Source: GCA-2706205 sp964215955
GTDB lineage: Bacteria; Bdellovibrionota; Bacteriovoracia; Bacteriovoracales; Bacteriovoracaceae
Length of the DNA: 64,000 bases
Assembly: GCA_964215955.1 (NCBI GenBank)
Contig: CAXPDR010000027.1
Coordinates: forward strand, 62,001 to 126,000
Direction: 5' to 3'
Position numbers and translations under genes: made by a program. The notes beneath the pieces were generated by a model. The model was not told the origin of the DNA, ran no database searches, and saw only the letters and a program-made list of their open reading frames with translations. Below are positions 54,528 to 64,000 of this stretch, piece by piece. Numbering within the stretch: the stretch's first letter is position 1; every line of letters starts with the position of its first letter.

Positions 54528-55574
54528 ATGAACTTCTATTCGGTATTTAAACAATTCGCCTTTAAACTAGACCCTGAATTTATTCATGATGTTACAATAA
54601 ATTCCGCCCATCATCTTCCTCAATTGGCAAAAGTTTTCAATTCTTTACAAAAAAATGACAAATATAGTCTGAAAACAAACAATTTATCTTGGAACTTCCC
54701 AGTTGGTGTCGCTGCAGGGTTTGACAAAAATGCTCTAGCTATTAATTTCTTTGAAGAACTAGGGTTTGGGGCAGTAGAAATTGGAACTATAACTAAGCTT
54801 GCTCAAGTTGGTAACCCGAAACCCCGAGTATTCAGGCACCCAAAAATAAGCAGTGTCCAAAATGCAATGGGCTTTCCTAATCAGGGTTCAGAGCGGATTC
54901 TTAAAAACCTCAGACAAACTAAAACAAATATTTGTATTGGTGCCAATATTGGTAAGAACAAAGAAACAACTGAAAAAGATACTCCAGCAGAATATGCTTA
55001 TTTATACCAAATGTTTGCGGATTATTCAGACTATCTCGTTGTCAATATCAGTTCTCCTAATACTCCTGGCTTAAGATCTTTTCAAAAGAAAGACTTATTA
55101 ATGCCAATTATGCAAGCACTTAAGGAAGTTCAGAAAAATAACTTTAAGCCACTTTTTATAAAAATTGCCCCAGATTTAGAATTGGATGATCTTAAGATGA
55201 TATGTGAACTTTGCAAAGAGTTTGATTTCTCCGGTGTGGTTGCAACTAATACTACAATACAGCACGACTTTGGTGTTGGTGGATTGTCTGGTAAATATAT
55301 CAAACAATATTCACAAAAAATCAGAGCAAAAACTTGTGAGTTTTTAAAAGAAGACCCAAAGCAAACAATTATTGGTGTTGGCGGAATTGACTCCTATCAA
55401 GAAATAAAAGATTTTTGGAAGCAGGGAGGAAGTTTTACTCAAGTATACACGAGCTTTATTTATCAAGGTCCTCAATTATTAGAAGACATTGCAAACGATA
55501 TAAACAAAGACCTCCAAAAATATGGTGTAAACTCAGTTCAAGAACTAATTTCTTCAATTAAAGAAAACTGTTAA
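54528..55574 (+). CDS. pyrD: Dihydroorotate dehydrogenase (quinone), class 2
   Basis: 348 residues (E. coli 336). Oxidises dihydroorotate in pyrimidine synthesis, passing electrons to quinone at the inner membrane. The N-terminal helical extension typical of class 2 (FKQFAFKLDPEFIHDV) is present. FMN-site motifs: GVAAGFDKNA, EIGTITKLAQ, NPKPRVFRHP, and VNISSPNTPGLR with the catalytic Ser of class 2 enzymes (about 180). C-terminus GVGGIDS and VYTSFIYQGP. Ends 17 bp into the convergent aldehyde dehydrogenase gene. Confidence 0.96.
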   Translation: MNFYSVFKQFAFKLDPEFIHDVTINSAHHLPQLAKVFNSLQKNDKYSLKTNNLSWNFPVGVAAGFDKNALAINFFEELGFGAVEIGTITKLAQVGNPKPRVFRHPKISSVQNAMGFPNQGSERILKNLRQTKTNICIGANIGKNKETTEKDTPAEYAYLYQMFADYSDYLVVNISSPNTPGLRSFQKKDLLMPIMQALKEVQKNNFKPLFIKIAPDLELDDLKMICELCKEFDFSGVVATNTTIQHDFGVGGLSGKYIKQYSQKIRAKTCEFLKEDPKQTIIGVGGIDSYQEIKDFWKQGGSFTQVYTSFIYQGPQLLEDIANDINKDLQKYGVNSVQELISSIKENC

Positions 55575-56967
55575 ATTTATCTATAATTTTTTTAATAATG
55601 CTTTTCGTACCCTCTTTATATGGAGGATACAAAAATTTGGTTCCAGCTTCAAATTTTCGATGCAATACTGCTCTTATATTAGACATTTCCTCAAAACCAT
55701 AATGCCCATGGTAACGCCCTATTCCACTTTTTCCAGCCCCTCCAAAAGGAAGCGTTGGACTAGCAACATGGAGCAGTGATTCGTTGATAGAGAAACCACC
55801 ACTATGTGTCCCAGACCTAATATTTTGAATAAACCCTTCATCAAAAGAATAAACGTATGTAACTAATGGATTATCATTTTGGTTAATATACTTTTTCATT
55901 TCTTTGTAAGACTTCTTAGTGAGGACTGGTAAAATGGGTCCAAATATTTCTTCTTGCATAATCTGCATATCATCAGAAAGATCGGTCAAAATCGTTGGTT
56001 CTATTTTTCCATTTTCAAAAAAGTTCCCCCCAACCTCTAACTTTGCACCAGAACTGATGGCTTCTTGGGTAAGACCTTTTAATCGATCAAAGTTTTTCTG
56101 ATTTATTATTGCCGCATAATCGGAGTTATTTTCTATCGTTGGATAAAATTCCTTTATTGAGTCTTTGCAAAGTTTAATGAATTTTTCTTTTTGCCTTTCC
56201 TCTAACATAACATAATCTGGAGCAACACAAGTCTGCCCAGAGTTAACTAATTTTCCCCAAACTATATTTTTTGCTGCTTTTGCTAAGTCATAGTTAGGAT
56301 CTATTATAACTGGCGATTTTCCTCCAAGCTCTAAAGCGACACTTGCCAAATGCTTAGAAGCTTTCTCCATGATGATTTTCCCTACCGGTGTTGAGCCAGT
56401 AAAAAAGATATGATCAAAAGGTTTTTCAAGTAAAAGACTTGATGCCTCTACAGCACCTTCAATAACTGTCACTTCCCTTGGTTCAAAGGTTAGTTCAAAT
56501 AACTTTTTGATGATTCTGTTTGTCGCAGGTGTAAATTCAGAAGGTTTTAATATAATGGTATTTCCTGCTGCAAACGCAGTTAAAACGGGGTAAACAGCTA
56601 ATTGAAAGGGATAATTCCAGGGTGAAATAACAAGGCAATTTCCCTTTGCCTCATAGCTAATATACTTTTTAGTTCCTATAAAAGCTATGCCTCCTCTTAC
56701 TTTTTTTGGTTTCATCCAGGACTTCAATTTCTTTTGGTAATGATTAATCATTGAAATAACAGGAAGAATCTCTGTTAAATCAGTCTCAAGGTCTGCCTTT
56801 TTAAAGTCTGACTGAAGGGCCTGTTCAATTTCAATTCTATGATCAATCATATTCTTTTTAAAAAGCTTCAATTTCTGAATCCTATAAGTTGCGTCTGTAT
56901 TCTTTTGAATTAACTTATGCTTCTTTTGCAAATCGAATACACTACTAATTTGATCCTCTAAATTCAT
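55558..56967 (-). CDS. Aldehyde dehydrogenase, class 3 type
   Basis: 469 residues from the ATG at 56967 (AAGGAAA upstream; a longer frame to 57012 adds 15 residues with no family match). NAD(P)-dependent oxidation of aldehydes to acids. Motifs: ISPWNYPF, FTGSTPVGKII, catalytic Glu in ALELGGKSP and catalytic Cys in GQTCVAPDYV. FGGAGKSGIGRYHGHYGFE and the membrane-proximal C-terminal tail fit fatty/medium-chain aldehyde dehydrogenases. Substrate not determined. Convergent overlap with pyrD. Confidence 0.92.
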   Translation of the reverse strand: MNLEDQISSVFDLQKKHKLIQKNTDATYRIQKLKLFKKNMIDHRIEIEQALQSDFKKADLETDLTEILPVISMINHYQKKLKSWMKPKKVRGGIAFIGTKKYISYEAKGNCLVISPWNYPFQLAVYPVLTAFAAGNTIILKPSEFTPATNRIIKKLFELTFEPREVTVIEGAVEASSLLLEKPFDHIFFTGSTPVGKIIMEKASKHLASVALELGGKSPVIIDPNYDLAKAAKNIVWGKLVNSGQTCVAPDYVMLEERQKEKFIKLCKDSIKEFYPTIENNSDYAAIINQKNFDRLKGLTQEAISSGAKLEVGGNFFENGKIEPTILTDLSDDMQIMQEEIFGPILPVLTKKSYKEMKKYINQNDNPLVTYVYSFDEGFIQNIRSGTHSGGFSINESLLHVASPTLPFGGAGKSGIGRYHGHYGFEEMSNIRAVLHRKFEAGTKFLYPPYKEGTKSIIKKIIDKFNSFL

Positions 56968-57051
56968 AGACAATTTCCTTCTTTTTAAAAATATCTGTCT
57001 AAATTCTAGCATTTGCCTACCGATAAGTCCTATGCATTATAAGGAGTAAGC

Positions 57052-58002
57052 ATGCTTAAATTACTAAATTTCGGACTTTTTTTAACCTTTATTGTCTCAT
57101 GTCAATCAAATCCGATTTCAACAAATCGCTCCATCGCAAATGTTGTAAAGATTGATAGTTGGAAAGATTTCGTTAAAGCTTTCTCAGGACAGGCTAAAAT
57201 GTCTGAAGATAAGGTGGAAGAAGCTATTTTAAGCTACCTTAGAAAAAAACCTGAAGGCGCAACTCACTCCAATGCAACTTTAGCCGGTATAAGTGATGAT
57301 CAAATTAGACAAATTAGCTCCTTCTCAGACGACCTTCCCTATATTGGAAAAATAAAAAAGTGGAGTTTAGAAAATTTAGATCAAGTGTTTCCAAAGCTAA
57401 AAAATATTAATTATTCAGAAATTTATAAAACAGCAGTAATAAGAGATAGAGGTATATATAATCCTTATTCTCATACACTAAGAAGTAAGCTCATTAATAG
57501 AAAAGAACGTTTACTGGTAAAAAGTAATATAGATCAAGGAAATCTAATGGTTGTTGATCAGATTATGCAAGTAAGTTCAAAGGACTCAAAAGAATTGCTG
57601 TTAAATAGCTTAAAAGAGTATAAAGCAAGAGGAAAAACAGAACCATCCATAGCAGTTAACGGTCAAGAAATTATTAAAAGTGCGATTTTAGTAGAACAAA
57701 AAACAGGCTTAAGAGGCCTAGGAAAAGGTTGTGAGGATATAATAAAGACCGCAAGTCGTACCGCCATCGAAAATAAAGCGAGTGTAGATATTGAAAGAGC
57801 TCTCATTCTTGAAAGAATGGCTTACGAGAAAAACCAGGGACGACAGTTTGCTAGTATTTCAGATGTTCCGAATGTAAAATTCACTCAAAAAGAGCTTGAT
57901 CAAGCAACAGAGTTAGCATTTAGAAATGTAATGAAATATGGTCCAGATCAAGCAAAAAAAGCCGTTAGAAAATTAAAATCAAGACCGTGTAGAGTTTATT
58001 AA
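57052..58002 (+). CDS. Putative lipoprotein of unknown function
   Basis: 316 residues with a lipoprotein signal (lipobox FIVSCQ, Cys17). After that, helical sequence with many Lys and Glu, a Lys-rich stretch at about 160 and two Cys late (GKGCED, SRPCRVY at the very end). AAGGAG precedes the ATG. Its last 4 bases overlap the convergent 1,513-residue protein gene. No enzyme motif recognised. Confidence 0.74.
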   Translation: MLKLLNFGLFLTFIVSCQSNPISTNRSIANVVKIDSWKDFVKAFSGQAKMSEDKVEEAILSYLRKKPEGATHSNATLAGISDDQIRQISSFSDDLPYIGKIKKWSLENLDQVFPKLKNINYSEIYKTAVIRDRGIYNPYSHTLRSKLINRKERLLVKSNIDQGNLMVVDQIMQVSSKDSKELLLNSLKEYKARGKTEPSIAVNGQEIIKSAILVEQKTGLRGLGKGCEDIIKTASRTAIENKASVDIERALILERMAYEKNQGRQFASISDVPNVKFTQKELDQATELAFRNVMKYGPDQAKKAVRKLKSRPCRVY

Positions 58003-61000
58003 TTTGCTTCATTCATACGGCTAAGTAGCCCTAATTCTATTTCAATTGATTCTTGCAAGAGTTTAGTTTCATCATCTAAATTACCACGAGATAATTGTTT
58101 AGCAATAGCTTCGTAGTAAGCTCTTAAGTCCTCATATGGGGAAGCAAACCTGTAGTTATACGTCTCACTATGTATTAAACTATTATAAGGATTTATTTCA
58201 TAGAAACTTTTACCTAAAAGATCTCCATAAAGATAAGAAGTTGAAACTAAGTTTTGATTAACTTCTCTAAAATCTTTGAACACAGTTTTTAATTGCTTTA
58301 CATTGCTATTTCCTGTTTTTACAATTTTTTCTAATAAATTAAGTTCATTATGATTTAACCTTTGAATAAACTCCTCTAAAACTTTTGATTCGTGAACTCC
58401 AGAATTTAAATCTTTTTGCATCTGTGATAATAAAGATTTTAATCCAGTTAATGTTTCAAATCTTTCTTTTAAAGCTTCGCCTTGAAGTTTTTTGATTTTT
58501 GACAACAAAACTCCGTACTCATTTCTTAACTCTAAAAAAGTTCCTGCCTTCAAAGCCTCAACTTCGCTCTTAATTCTCAAAATAAAACTAGTATTTTTAA
58601 GGCCATATTCAAAAACCTCTTTAAACTTTAAACCACCAGTAAGGACCAATTCGTCCATCATTCTTTGGTTAGTTGAACTTAAATTTGTATAATTCTTAAA
58701 GCGTTTAAAAAAATCTTGAGAATAGACTTCTATACTCTCCATTAATTCATAAAGAGTCAGGCTTTTATTTTCTTTTACTTTTTTCAAAAGACCATATTTC
58801 AAAGCAGTTATACCGAAATGCCCCTGAGGAAGGTCTTGATATTTAGGAAGCATTAATTTTATTTTTCTTTTCGTATTTGACACCTTATTTGCCATACGAT
58901 CTAGAAGATCCATTCTCATTCCATCTTTATTAGGTTGGACAACTCCACGATATGAAAATCCTTTATATTTATTTAATTTAACTCCGGTAAGTCTGTAAAA
59001 GGACTTTACACCTGAGATTCCTAAACGGGATGCAATTTGACTTGCAACAGATTTACCAAAAAGAATATCAAGAGGTGCAAATAACAATGTCATATTTCTT
59101 AACTCATCATTTTTCTCTTTTATTTCAGCAAGTGCAGAATAATTGAGAATCTCCCCTTCGCTTAGTTGTGACTGTATAACTTTTTGATTAAAGTCCATTT
59201 GCTTTGGAACGACAATAAGTGAAGTATTTAGCCGTGCAGTAGTAGATGTTGCAAAAATAGCAAATAAAATAATATTCACCTTTAATGAAGTCAAAGCTGT
59301 TGCAGAAATAGTTCCAGCAATAGAGAGAGCTCCTGGTATGGTTAACCCTAAAGAGCCTGCAGTAAATACGGTACCAACTAATAATAACGCCACAAGAGTC
59401 GCAGCTCCTATAATTAAAAGATTAGGTTCAATATAATCCTCATTTATTGCTGTTAATGTTCCTCGTATTCCTTTTCTTACCTTTTCATCAAGGAGTTTTA
59501 TATTTCTTGCATTGTATTCGGTTGTTCCTACATTTGATTTTAAAGAGTGCCTTAAATTTAAGGAGCTATTAAATGCTTGTTTAAAATGTTCATCATTTTC
59601 ATAATTTTCTATATTTGCCAAACAAAACTTCTCAAAGACTTCAGTAAAGTTTTTCTTAGAATGATTCAGTGTCTTTTTAATAAGCTCAGTTGCTTTCTTG
59701 GTAGATATAATATTTAGATCTGGGTCATAAGCATGTCTAGAAATTTGCCTAAGTAAGCTGAATTTCTTTTTAGTTGAAACTTTTTGGTAAAAACCTCCAC
59801 CATAAGCATATGGCAATTGAACATAAGTCATAGCCGGTATATTTTCAGGAAGTCTAATTTTTAGCAATGGTGAAATACTATAGACCTCTTCTAATCTATT
59901 ATTAAGTAATAACCTTATGTCTTTATTGGAATATATAATATTATTTTCATCCCCCATATAGCTTGTAAGTGGACCTACGACACTAAATAGATTGAACACT
60001 CGATATAAGAAATAACTTTTAGATGTAATTGTCTCTTCTAGTTCATAGTTATTTTGATTATTTTTAGCATTTTGGATAACATTTTTCTTTGCTCTTTCAT
60101 AAGAAAGGGAACTAAATAGATCAACAACAAATCTATAACCTCTCTTGAAATAATTATCACCAAACTCTGAAACAGTTTCTCTATCTTTTTCAATGTCTTT
60201 ATTTTTTTTAGCTTCAATATTTTTAGCTAAATAGTATTTGGCAGTATCAATAGAACGGTGATAAAGTTCGAAGATTTCTTTTTTAGTAGGTTCTCTAAGA
60301 CCAATATAAAAATCAATTGATGTTTTATCTTCGATTTGCTCCAAAGACTCTTTAACTCTATATCCACCCCATAATGGACTCATTCTCATTTCGAGGTTTT
60401 GAAAAGGGATATCGGATACAAAAGGTTTTAATAGAGACTTATAAACCTGATTAATATGTAATACGATCGGTGTTCCATCTTCATAAACTAAAGTTTGATA
60501 TGGATTAAGCTTCTCTTTTGGATCTCGCAATTTTTGTTCATTTGGAACTGGTTTCTCCATGATAATTGAAACGATTTCCTGATCTGCTAGCTCTTCTATT
60601 TTTTCAATAAGATACTTTTTAAATTCAGATTCTGTTTTTTTGAAATCTTCAGGTTCAGAAGCTTTGAAATTAGATAATCCATCAGTAATGTGGGTAAAAA
60701 TATTTCTTAAAGGTTCATTATGCTTAATTGTACTTGTTATATCTGAAAATTTATCACCTAACTTATTTAAGAGGACTGGACTTAACTCTTTAAAGTTTCG
60801 AGGAAAAACTTTTAACACTCTACTATGGGCAATATTATTTTTAGCATAAGCATCTTGAGCATATTTCTTGGCAAGCTCTACATTTTTCTTGATGAGTTCA
60901 TTTAAATTGTCTTCTCTAATTTTTGATTCACTTAACCTTTCTTTCAAATATTTATAAAGAGGTTTTTTTAAATCTTCTTCTATCTTTTGGTAAGTGTTAT

Positions 61001-62540
61001 TTTCAAACTCAGATTCAATTACAGTTGATAACTGCTCCAGAAAACTTTCCCCAAGAAAGTTATAAAAATCAATAATCGTGTTTTTTATGGATTCTTTTTT
61101 GTAAACTTTAAGTGAACTTAAAATTCTTTCAGTTATGAGATTTTTGTCTTTTAAGTCATCACCATTAAGGACTGAGGCCTTTAACTGAAGAATCAATAGA
61201 AGTTCATGACTTTCTTTTTCAGCGTCTAAAAGTAATTCTCTATCTTCAACCAAAAGTTCTCTAATTTTTTCTTGTGAAAATTCTAATCTTTTAAGTTCAT
61301 TTTTTAGTCTGTTTTCAATCTTATCAAAAACCAGATCTCCTACCAATGGGATTTCAATATTTTCTAAAAGCTCGTCCATCGCTTTTCCAAAACCATTATA
61401 ATAGATATCAAAATTATTACTTTCAATATTTATTAAAGATCTCTCATTTTCTGTTCTTAATGAGAGAAAATCAGAACATTGATTAGAACTCAAAGCTTCT
61501 GAATCAGCAAGTCCACTTCTTTGAATGGCCCAATAGTTTATTAAGTTTTCCCTTAACCCCATAAACTTAACAAGTTTGGCGTATTGATTTTCATTTAGTG
61601 GTTCGGCTAAAGAATTATATTCAAATAATTGTTTAGTCGCTTCGGTAAAGCTTAACTCGACTGTCTCTTCATCAATGGTACTTGCATTTACAGAAACTTG
61701 AGAAAGAACTTCAAAAGCAAAGATCTTATTTATTCTTAGGTTAAATTGTTTTAATTTTTTAAAGCTATAGGTTTTTAAATGATCACTATTACTATGGGCA
61801 TGAAACGCGTACAGCTCATGGACCCTCCCAACTAATTGAATGTACTTTTTCAGATAATAAACAAACTCTATAATATCAGGATCATTACCAATAAGAGCAA
61901 CCTTATAGAAAGATCTATCCTGTAAAATATTTTTTAAATTTTTTAATTCTGTTAAGGCATATTGCATCTCATAGCTATAAAAATCGAAATTTTTAATTGG
62001 TCTAAAGGATGACCTTTGCCTAAAATCGCTTAAATCCCCTTTCCTATCTATGAGAGAGATTATGCTATCAACTTTTTCAAACTTATCTTTTAATCCCGCA
62101 ATTAAGGTTGATGATGCCTTCATTTCAGCTTCAGCTAATGAGTCTTCATAGTTACAATTTTCTCCTGGTTGAAAAGGAAGGTATTTAGGTCCGAATACAT
62201 GAGAACAAAAGTTTAAAGCTGGAGAATATTTCCAGACTTTACAACCTCTTTGTTCTCCATCTCTCCTTACATAACAAGGACTTTTAATGGCCTCTTCTTC
62301 CTTTTTCTCATACTTCTCACCTCGAAATCCATAGGCCAATCTTTCAGAACAAGAATTAGATTTGATAAAAGATTTAAATTTATTGGAGTATTTTTTTGTA
62401 CAATATTTATCTAGTTCATTTACTTTGGTAGCTTCACAATTAATCAAATCGGCATTACTAGGCTCAATACAAACAAAATAATTTGCATAAACTGTACTAC
62501 TAAAAAGTATCAAAAAAAGGCTTAATGCCTGTAAAACCAT
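57999..62540 (-). CDS. 1,513-residue exported protein of unknown function
   Basis: Starts with a signal peptide (MVLQALSLFLILFSSTVYA). The first ~130 residues are Cys-rich (CIEPS, NCEAT, YCTKK, SCSERL, PCYVRR, GCKVW, NFCSHV, NCNYED), suggesting a disulphide domain. Residues about 150-1,020 and 1,130-1,510 are helical and charged, coiled-coil-like. Residues about 1,043-1,107 form two or three strong hydrophobic segments (LLIIGAATLVALLLVG; ISATALTSLKVNIILFAIFA). Probably membrane-bound with large periplasmic parts. AGGAG precedes the ATG. No family recognised. Confidence 0.8.
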   Translation of the reverse strand: MVLQALSLFLILFSSTVYANYFVCIEPSNADLINCEATKVNELDKYCTKKYSNKFKSFIKSNSCSERLAYGFRGEKYEKKEEEAIKSPCYVRRDGEQRGCKVWKYSPALNFCSHVFGPKYLPFQPGENCNYEDSLAEAEMKASSTLIAGLKDKFEKVDSIISLIDRKGDLSDFRQRSSFRPIKNFDFYSYEMQYALTELKNLKNILQDRSFYKVALIGNDPDIIEFVYYLKKYIQLVGRVHELYAFHAHSNSDHLKTYSFKKLKQFNLRINKIFAFEVLSQVSVNASTIDEETVELSFTEATKQLFEYNSLAEPLNENQYAKLVKFMGLRENLINYWAIQRSGLADSEALSSNQCSDFLSLRTENERSLINIESNNFDIYYNGFGKAMDELLENIEIPLVGDLVFDKIENRLKNELKRLEFSQEKIRELLVEDRELLLDAEKESHELLLILQLKASVLNGDDLKDKNLITERILSSLKVYKKESIKNTIIDFYNFLGESFLEQLSTVIESEFENNTYQKIEEDLKKPLYKYLKERLSESKIREDNLNELIKKNVELAKKYAQDAYAKNNIAHSRVLKVFPRNFKELSPVLLNKLGDKFSDITSTIKHNEPLRNIFTHITDGLSNFKASEPEDFKKTESEFKKYLIEKIEELADQEIVSIIMEKPVPNEQKLRDPKEKLNPYQTLVYEDGTPIVLHINQVYKSLLKPFVSDIPFQNLEMRMSPLWGGYRVKESLEQIEDKTSIDFYIGLREPTKKEIFELYHRSIDTAKYYLAKNIEAKKNKDIEKDRETVSEFGDNYFKRGYRFVVDLFSSLSYERAKKNVIQNAKNNQNNYELEETITSKSYFLYRVFNLFSVVGPLTSYMGDENNIIYSNKDIRLLLNNRLEEVYSISPLLKIRLPENIPAMTYVQLPYAYGGGFYQKVSTKKKFSLLRQISRHAYDPDLNIISTKKATELIKKTLNHSKKNFTEVFEKFCLANIENYENDEHFKQAFNSSLNLRHSLKSNVGTTEYNARNIKLLDEKVRKGIRGTLTAINEDYIEPNLLIIGAATLVALLLVGTVFTAGSLGLTIPGALSIAGTISATALTSLKVNIILFAIFATSTTARLNTSLIVVPKQMDFNQKVIQSQLSEGEILNYSALAEIKEKNDELRNMTLLFAPLDILFGKSVASQIASRLGISGVKSFYRLTGVKLNKYKGFSYRGVVQPNKDGMRMDLLDRMANKVSNTKRKIKLMLPKYQDLPQGHFGITALKYGLLKKVKENKSLTLYELMESIEVYSQDFFKRFKNYTNLSSTNQRMMDELVLTGGLKFKEVFEYGLKNTSFILRIKSEVEALKAGTFLELRNEYGVLLSKIKKLQGEALKERFETLTGLKSLLSQMQKDLNSGVHESKVLEEFIQRLNHNELNLLEKIVKTGNSNVKQLKTVFKDFREVNQNLVSTSYLYGDLLGKSFYEINPYNSLIHSETYNYRFASPYEDLRAYYEAIAKQLSRGNLDDETKLLQESIEIELGLLSRMNEAN

Positions 62541-62719
62541 AAAAACTCCTATTATACTTGTTGCAATAGAAGTGCCACTTTCTTCATGTCTTTTTAAATA
62601 CTTAGAGGATTAATTATTGTTAAATTTTAGCAGTTGCTTAAGTTTTATTCATTTAGGTAATATAGCGAAATTACTACAAATTTACTTTCCATTTGATACT
62701 TTTCTGCTATATTGCGAAG

Positions 62720-63172
62720 ATGAATGAAACCAGTCTCACTACAAAAATTTGGGATAAAGTTGGGATTTGTGCATCGACCTTATGTTTGATCCACTGCCTA
62801 GCGACTCCTGTTTTACTTATTATTTTTCCAGCCTCTTCCTTAGCAAAGATTCAAGAGAGCTTGTTTCACGCAGTTTTTGCAGTCATTGTGATAGGTTCCA
62901 TTTTGTTGGCCGTATATCCAAACTGTAAAAAACACGGACATAAAGACATACTTACTTTCTCTATACTTGGAGTATTTTGTATTTTAGCTTCTTTTATATT
63001 TCATGACCATGAAGCTTCTCTAGAAACAGTGTTTACTATAATTGGCTCAATGTTTTTAATTATCGCTCATTTTAAAAATATGAAAGTTCGCCATGGAAAG
63101 TGTATAAACTCAAAAGTCTCGACTTGTTCTCACAAACATGTTGAAAAAAAAAAGATAAAGGCGATTCTCTAA
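62720..63172 (+). CDS. MerC-family membrane protein
   Basis: 150 residues from the ATG at 62720. Four membrane segments (about 12-35, 43-62, 72-90 and 96-112). The family's Cys-x-Ile-His-Cys pattern in LCLIHCLATP (about 21) is present, followed by further Cys/His residues (NCKKHGH, FHDHE, KCIN, TCSHKH), which suggest metal binding. MerC transports Hg(II), but chromosomal relatives may be linked to zinc homeostasis; the metal here is unknown. The start has almost no ribosome site and a TATATT ends 6 bases before it. Confidence 0.83.
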   Translation: MNETSLTTKIWDKVGICASTLCLIHCLATPVLLIIFPASSLAKIQESLFHAVFAVIVIGSILLAVYPNCKKHGHKDILTFSILGVFCILASFIFHDHEASLETVFTIIGSMFLIIAHFKNMKVRHGKCINSKVSTCSHKHVEKKKIKAIL

Positions 63173-63179
63173 GCTAAAT

Positions 63180-63806
63180 TTATATTTTAATAAACTCACT
63201 AAGGTCTTCCTCAGAAAACTCATTCTCCAAAAGATTTGAAATAGGAATTCTATATTCAGCAGATATGCTCAATACAAATTGTAAACTTGGCTGGCTTTCT
63301 CCCTTTTCAATACGCTGATAAGTTCTTGGTGAGAGAGCAAATTTTTCAGACATTTCATTTTGAGATAAGTTTGTAAACAACCTAATTTGTCTAATATTTT
63401 TAAGAAAGTTATCATGAGCATTTGATGAGAACTCAAAATATACATCTTTCTGGTTTACTAGTCTCTGAACAAAAGGCTCTCCACCAAACTCAACTAAAGA
63501 GTAAGAATTTGTTGTTAATTGAAATTTACCTTCAATTATCTCATCAAACTCTACCTTGTGAATTTCATCAGGTTTATTAATCAGAATCTCATTCGCCTTA
63601 ACAATTTTTTTACGTGGAAAATAATCTGATAAGTTTTTACCTACTATCGATTTCTCTTTAGAGGGTAATGTAATCTGAACAAATGAGTTGTTATGAAACT
63701 TAATATCTCCTGCAAAATCCCTTATGACCAAACCAATAGATATATTATCTAGGTTTTCGCCCAAGCCTTTAAATTTTTTTTGAAAATCTTTTGTATCTAA
63801 AGTCAT
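63180..63806 (-). CDS. PAS-HTH (XRE-type) transcription regulator
   Basis: 208 residues. Residues about 15-125 form a PAS-like sensor domain (IGLVIRDFAGDIKFHNNSF, then GKNLSDYFP). Residues about 140-195 are an XRE-type helix-turn-helix (RLFTNLSQNEMSEKFALSPRTYQRIEKGESQPSLQFVL). The ligand and targets are not evident. It converges on the MerC-like gene 7 bases away. No good ribosome site. Confidence 0.85.
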   Translation of the reverse strand: MTLDTKDFQKKFKGLGENLDNISIGLVIRDFAGDIKFHNNSFVQITLPSKEKSIVGKNLSDYFPRKKIVKANEILINKPDEIHKVEFDEIIEGKFQLTTNSYSLVEFGGEPFVQRLVNQKDVYFEFSSNAHDNFLKNIRQIRLFTNLSQNEMSEKFALSPRTYQRIEKGESQPSLQFVLSISAEYRIPISNLLENEFSEEDLSEFIKI

Positions 63807-63940
63807 TAAAATAAATTTCGTTAATTAAGTTTATAACGAAAGTATAAATTCAAACTTTATAAAAACACTACGCCAAAATTGGCACTTAACACAAAACCTG
63901 ATTAAAAACAGTATTCTTAACAATAGTAATTAACTCAAAT

Positions 63941-63966
63941 AAAAAAGCCCCGGAATAATCCAGGGC
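63941..63966 (-). terminator. Rho-independent terminator for a gene beyond the right edge
   Basis: On the minus strand, GCCCTGG-ATTATT-CCGGGGC (63966 to 63947), six of seven pairs Watson-Crick plus one wobble, is followed by TTTTTT. It should end a minus-strand transcript that begins beyond position 64000. Confidence 0.82.
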
Positions 63967-64000
63967 ATATATTTAAAACAATTTTAAAACAAAAATTATC

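Noticed and set aside
62541..62719. Zur operator before the MerC-like gene
   Set aside because: Only a partial similarity (ACTTGTTGCAA) to the palindrome at 39.2 kb is present, without symmetry.

Overview
This is 64 kb of an AT-rich, gene-dense bacterial chromosome. There is no rRNA, tRNA, phage, insertion sequence, CRISPR array or cas gene that I can see. Several traits point to a Gram-negative bacterium of the Bdellovibrio/Bacteriovorax kind (Bacteriovoracales, Bdellovibrionota): very low GC, many signal-peptide and lipoprotein genes of unknown function, abundant receiver, histidine-kinase and HD-domain proteins, a Tsp/Prc protease, PEP carboxylase with a methylmalonyl-CoA mutase set, and a membrane pyrophosphatase. 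That placement is inference; no marker gene was searched.

Layout. 1-7.1 kb: the 5' part of a K+-type membrane pyrophosphatase, a lipoprotein phosphoesterase, and the proline operon proB-proA-proC followed by an MscS-type channel. 7.1-7.6 kb: a 500-bp non-coding stretch with a long imperfect inverted repeat. 7.6-11.4 kb: a large Cys-containing secreted protein converging on a DUF885 protein. 11.4-18.7 kb: a signalling block of three histidine-kinase-like proteins, two single-domain receivers, a pseudo-receiver/HD-GYP protein and a 549-residue protein of uncertain class; several members have lost key catalytic residues. 18.8-24.6 kb: cell-envelope genes, namely a Cys-rich secreted protein with a TRPDRPR repeat tail, a FecR-domain protein translationally coupled to ExbD and ExbB, and a DedA protein. 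24.7-29 kb: a receiver gene and a YbbP-YbbA-TesA set. 29-35.8 kb: a 33-residue membrane peptide, an EEP-family nuclease or phosphatase, a YceI-like protein, ribosomal protein bS21, several exported proteins, and an HCCA-isomerase/adenosine-deaminase-like pair.

35.8-39.7 kb is a zinc-uptake locus: a His/Glu-rich outer-membrane barrel, ZnuA, ZnuC and ZnuB run one way and a Zur-like Fur-family regulator runs the other. A perfect 9-1-9 palindrome lies in the shared promoter region and is a good candidate operator. 39.7-46.5 kb: a secreted HExxH protein, an unknown exported protein, and an operon of methylmalonyl-CoA mutase small and large subunits, MeaB and endonuclease III. 46.6-57 kb: a second pseudo-receiver/HD protein (paralogue of the one at 16.4 kb), PEP carboxylase, an acetyltransferase, a methyltransferase, Tsp/Prc, PyrD and an aldehyde dehydrogenase. 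57-64 kb: a lipoprotein, a 1,513-residue exported protein of unknown function, a MerC-like membrane protein and a PAS-HTH regulator.

The best leads for something undescribed are the degenerate signalling block (11.4-18.7 kb) with its distant HD paralogue, the Zur-type locus with a His/Glu-rich barrel, the Cys-repeat/TRPDRPR secreted protein beside FecR-ExbBD, the 1,513-residue exported protein, and the 33-residue membrane peptide.
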